In this document: positions 39,491 to 42,500 of the stretch, piece by piece | Position numbering within the stretch: position 1 is the first letter of the stretch | Layout: each line of letters opens with the position of its first letter | Origin: Prorocentrum cordatum | Taxonomy: Eukaryota; Sar; Dinophyceae; Prorocentrales; Prorocentraceae | Direction: 5' to 3' | Assembly: GCA_963575745.1 (NCBI GenBank) | Contig: CAUYUJ010000370.1 | Location: forward strand, 481,882 to 524,381 | Length of the DNA stretch: 42,500 bases | Program-made: the position numbers and the translations under genes | The notes under the pieces: generated by a model | Databases searched by the model: none | Seen by the model: the letters and a program-made list of their open reading frames with translations, nothing else | Told to the model about the DNA's origin: nothing

Positions 39491-39799
39491 GCTTGAGACT
39501 GCGAAGCCAGCGGCGGCGCGACCCTCCACGGATGCAGCGGACGAGGCGGCGGCGCTTTCCATGTGCCCTGGGCAGGGCTGGCCCGATGGCAGCGCCTGGA
39601 ACCGTCGCCCCAAGCGCCGCCGGCTTGCAGTCAGAGCCGCGCGCGCACGCGCCCTCTTCTGCAGGCCCCAGCGGCGCGGCCCGGGCACCCATGCGCGGCC
39701 TCCGCGTCGGCCGCCGCGCCCTGCGAGGGTGATGCGCTGGCAGAGTCTAGGGCGCCGCCATGCCGCGCCGAGCTGTCCAACGCGCGATGGCGCGCGACC

Positions 39800-40070
39800 T
39801 CAGGCAACAGCTCCTTGCCATGCCTCTGCGTCCCTGTCCTGCGGCGGGTTCTTGAACATCGCCGTCACTGTGTAAGGCGAGCTCCTGACCTTCGAGTGCT
39901 GGTTCCGGGTCGCCGTGCTCTGAATGGACCAGGCAGTTGCTCTCCTGCTCATGCTTATCGACGTTCCCCTGCGAGGTCTTCGACCTGTTCCTGTCGACGT
40001 GCCTCGCTCCAGGAACTTTCATGAGAGCTTGGAACAGCTGGTCGCACGTCATCACGTGGGCGGGGCTGAG
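39800..40070 (-). CDS. coding-like minus-strand block A, unidentified protein
   Basis: From about 40066 the minus strand reads PAHVMTCDQLFQALMKVPGA followed by RHVDRNRSKTSQGNVDK, with most codons ending in G or C. Near 39910 the coding signal moves one frame to SKVRSSPYTVTAMFKNPPQD then AEAWQGAVA and a TGA at 39802-39800. CAG just upstream of 40066 could be an acceptor. The plus strand also has a 130-codon frame here with poorer third-position bias. No family identified; ordered upstream of block B on the same strand. Confidence 0.35.
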
Positions 40071-40314
40071 CACTGGGAACCCAACGCGGGATATCACGCT
40101 GTACGAGTAGCGATGTTTAACCGGGCACGAGCCAAGGTATGGCCCGGCGCTGGCAAAGCCTGGCACCGTGAGTTGGCGCGGCCCGCTCCACGGCGCCTTG
40201 TTGTTGCGGTGTCGATGCTGGCAGCCCTCTGCAGGGCGAAGCGGTTTGAGTACAAGTGTCTTCGGAATGATGGTGGTGGTGGTGGTGATGCTAAAGCTGT
40301 CCGTATATCCATCT

Positions 40315-40655
40315 AGCTGGGACAACCTTCGGGACACCCATAGGGACGCCCATCGGGACAACCACCGAGTCAACCATCGAGACAACCATCGGGACAACCA
40401 TTGGGACAACCATCGGGACACCCATCGGGACAACCATATGGACAACCATCGGAACAACCATCGGGACAACCATCGGGACAACCATCGGGACAACCATCGG
40501 GACAACCACAGGACAACCGCGGGACCACCATCGGGACAACCACGGGACAACCACGGGACGACCACGGGACAACCGTCGGGACAACCACGGGACAACTACG
40601 GGGCAACCGCAGGACAACCACGGGACAACCGCGGGACAACCACGGGACACGCGCC
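40315..40655. repeat. 12-bp minisatellite CGGGACAACCAT
   Basis: About 28 units of CGGGACAACCAT, shifting to CGGGACAACCACG-type units after about 40500. Twelve bases keep frame, so both strands give tetrapeptide-repeat frames. A GGT run lies just before, at 40271-40287. Confidence 0.93.
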
Positions 40656-41119
40656 CGCCAGGGGGGGGCGGCCTTTTGGGCTCCATGTGGCCTCTACCAG
40701 TACGGGAACTCGCGCAGCCTCGCCTCGCCCGCACGCGCGACACGAACCGAAACCGAAACCGACTTCCCAAACGGGCCACTTCCGTTCACACCCCCCACCC
40801 TCCGATCTAGTTCGCGCGCGCGTGCCAACCCGTGGGGTCCCCCTGGCGAAAAAACCTTGGCAAAGTCCCGGCCAAATTGGGAGCCACAAGTGCTGGCACT
40901 CCTGGGGGCGGTCTTCGGGGCCCCCAGAATCGCTCCAGGAGTGCGCAAGAGACCCCCAGTGAGCTCCCAGAGGACCCTGATCAATAGGTGGCAGGCCTCA
41001 ACATGGCCCGAAGGCGATCCCAAGAGACCTCAAGATAGCAACATAATGGTCCTGGAAAGGCTCAATTTTGACCCCAGATGCTAAATGTGTCTGATTTCCC
41101 CTAAGTTTGGGAAGGATTT
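40656..41119. other. no gene seen
   Basis: Mixed GC-rich sequence with one G8 run. Long frames entering from the minisatellite are not supported. Confidence 0.4.
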
Positions 41120-41440
41120 TGGCGTCACCGCCTTTTCGGGCTTCCGACCGCCCAAGAGGCTCTCAAGATCGCCCCGAGTTGGACCAAGACGCTCCGAGGA
41201 CGGCCCCAAGACGGTCCAAGAGGGCCCCAAGACGGCGAAAGAGGCCTCCCAAGAGGGTTCCAGATGCTTCCAAAAGGATGTCGAACCCTTCCCCGAAAGA
41301 TGGGTCCCGAGACCGCCAGCAGGTCCCCAAGAGGCCCCCCGAGGTGCAAAAGACCCCTCCAAGAGGCACCAAGAGGCCCCCAACGGGCCTCCTGGGAGGC
41401 CGCCAAGAGACATCCCAGGAGGCCCTAAGAAGCCTCCAAA
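41120..41440. repeat. degenerate GGCCCCAAGA decamer-like repeat
   Basis: Phrases such as ACGGCCCCAAGACGGTCC, AGAGGGCCCCAAGACGG and AAGAGGCCCCCAACGGGCC recur every 10-13 bases, the complement of the strand sense seen at 240-560 and 27770-27980. Confidence 0.75.
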
Positions 41441-41518
41441 AGAGGCGTCTTGTCCACGACCCAGTTTGGCCACCCAGAATTCCACAAGAAGCCATCGAGA
41501 GGCCTCATCTTCACGACC

Positions 41519-41622
41519 CTCCCCTCCTCCTCCTCCTCCTCCTCCTCCTCCTCCTCCTCCTCCTCCTCCCCCTCCCCCTCCTCCTCCTCCTCCTCCTCCT
41601 CCTCCTCCTCCTCCTCCTCCCC
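41519..41622. repeat. CTC microsatellite
   Basis: About 100 bp of CTC triplets with one CCCCCTCCCC interruption. Confidence 0.95.
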
Positions 41623-41949
41623 GCTCGCCATGCGCACACCAACATAGCATATAGCACCAGTGATATGATATGAACCAGCGGAATGAGCGAAGCGAATTCT
41701 TCGGCGGAGCCCCTGTGGGCCATCGCCGTGTTAGGCGTCGAAGGTAAATGATGAGATGAAGATGGAGGAGAGTGCGATGGCATACGTAAGGCATGCTGGG
41801 GCTTCGCCGATTCCGCTGGCCGTTGGTGTTTCGAAGATGTTTCGAAGATGCTTCGATGAGGCCACTTGTTTATCACTGGCAGCTCCTAGGACATGTCAAA
41901 ACACACACGAGATGAGCCCTCAGGGCTGCGAAAGCATCGTTTCGGCGAA
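41623..41949. other. no gene seen
   Basis: Mixed sequence with GTTTCGAAGATG duplicated in tandem at 41827-41850. No coding signal is seen. Confidence 0.4.
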
Positions 41950-42500
41950 CCCCTCACGCGCTTCCTGTTCCACGCTCTACTGGGACACGAGAAACTATGA
42001 ATGACCTGCGCGGCGAAGGCCACGAAGGGCTCAATCCTATACACCCCTCAGGGATGTTGTGCTCCATACTCTACTCGTCGGTCGGAAGAAGTAGGTAAAA
42101 CATAAAGTAGGCAGGCGGACAAAGTGGATTGGGTCCAGGCCCTCCCAGAGAACAGCACAACACAGCAAACTCATGCCGATTCTTGAAGTAGGAAGGCGCT
42201 TGAAGTAGATTGGGATCTGGGAATCCAAAAATACCTACTTTCAACGACCGGCGTGTACTCTACTGGGACACGTGCAGATAATAGTGATCTGCGCTCTCGG
42301 GCACGCCCTAAGCTGACCCCTCAGATGACTCAGGGGAGCTGAAGTCGGGGCACCCCTTACACGTCGGTCGGAAGAAGTAGGTAGAAACATGAAGTAGGAA
42401 GGCGGATTAAGTTGATTGGGTCCAGGCCCCCCCAGGGAATAACAAAACACAGCAAAAGCGTGTCGATTCTTGGAGTAGGAAGGCGCTTGAAATAGATTGG
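41950..42500. repeat. ~285-bp tandem repeat running off the window
   Basis: CGTCGGTCGGAAGAAGTAGG occurs at 42076 and 42362 (286 apart), and the following GATTGGGTCCAGGCCC, CAAAACACAGCAAA and GTAGGAAGGCGCTTGAA are shared. CTCTACTGGGACACG occurs at about 41971 and 42251, showing a partial earlier unit. Inside each unit GAAGTAGGAAGGCG-like phrases recur. The last unit is cut by the window end. Confidence 0.88.

Overview
The window is eukaryotic nuclear DNA from a large, repeat-filled genome, most consistent with a dinoflagellate alga. Reasons: there is no operon-like gene packing and no intact recognisable gene in 42.5 kb; trinucleotide tracts (GGA/CTC, AGT, CAT), satellites and short inverted-repeat elements take up most of the sequence; one decayed coding region (about 5.9-7.1 kb) has the shape of a protein family that I recall as being predicted many times over in dinoflagellate genomes. 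The assignment rests on that recall and on composition. Another alga with a very large genome is not excluded.

Layout. 1-2.7 kb: degenerate GGCCTCTTGGG-type short repeats and small duplications. 2.7-4.4 kb: three kinds of foldback element around long CTC tracts. 4.8-7.1 kb: unassigned sequence, then the frame-broken coding relic. 7.5-9.5 kb: a second copy of a foldback element, a 275-bp GGA tract bounded by element ends, and an AGT tract of about 310 bp. 10.5-11.9 kb: a 73-bp array and a 30-bp palindromic array. 12.9-13.6 kb: three foldback elements in 660 bp. 13.9-16.5 kb: a 162-bp satellite and a 29-bp minisatellite lying between oppositely oriented clusters of a GGTTGTAAAGTGG motif. 16.8-23.5 kb: GGA/CTC tracts and eleven foldback copies from four families. 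23.7-27.1 kb: an 83-bp array and a 2-kb array of a 101-bp satellite. 27.8-31 kb: decamer repeats, CTC tracts, a 145-bp satellite carrying an inserted foldback element, and a 53-bp near-perfect palindrome. 33.2-34.7 kb: a CAT tract fused to a 90-bp satellite. 34.9-35.4 kb: a third copy of the first foldback family with another foldback element nested inside. 36.6-37.4 kb: an AT-rich island. 37.8-40.1 kb: the best protein-coding signal, on the minus strand, in several frames. 40.3-42.5 kb: a 12-bp minisatellite, more decamer repeats, a CTC tract and a tandem repeat of about 285 bp that runs off the window.

The main result is structural. At least ten families of short elements (about 110-250 bp) with terminal inverted repeats are present, seven of them in two or more copies. 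They look like non-autonomous DNA transposons (MITEs or foldback elements); one copy has a flanking duplication, one is nested in another, and one sits inside a satellite. No transposase gene is recognisable here. No tRNA, rRNA, CRISPR, bacterial promoter or operon feature was seen. Nearly all long open frames in the window are by-products of stop-poor repeats.
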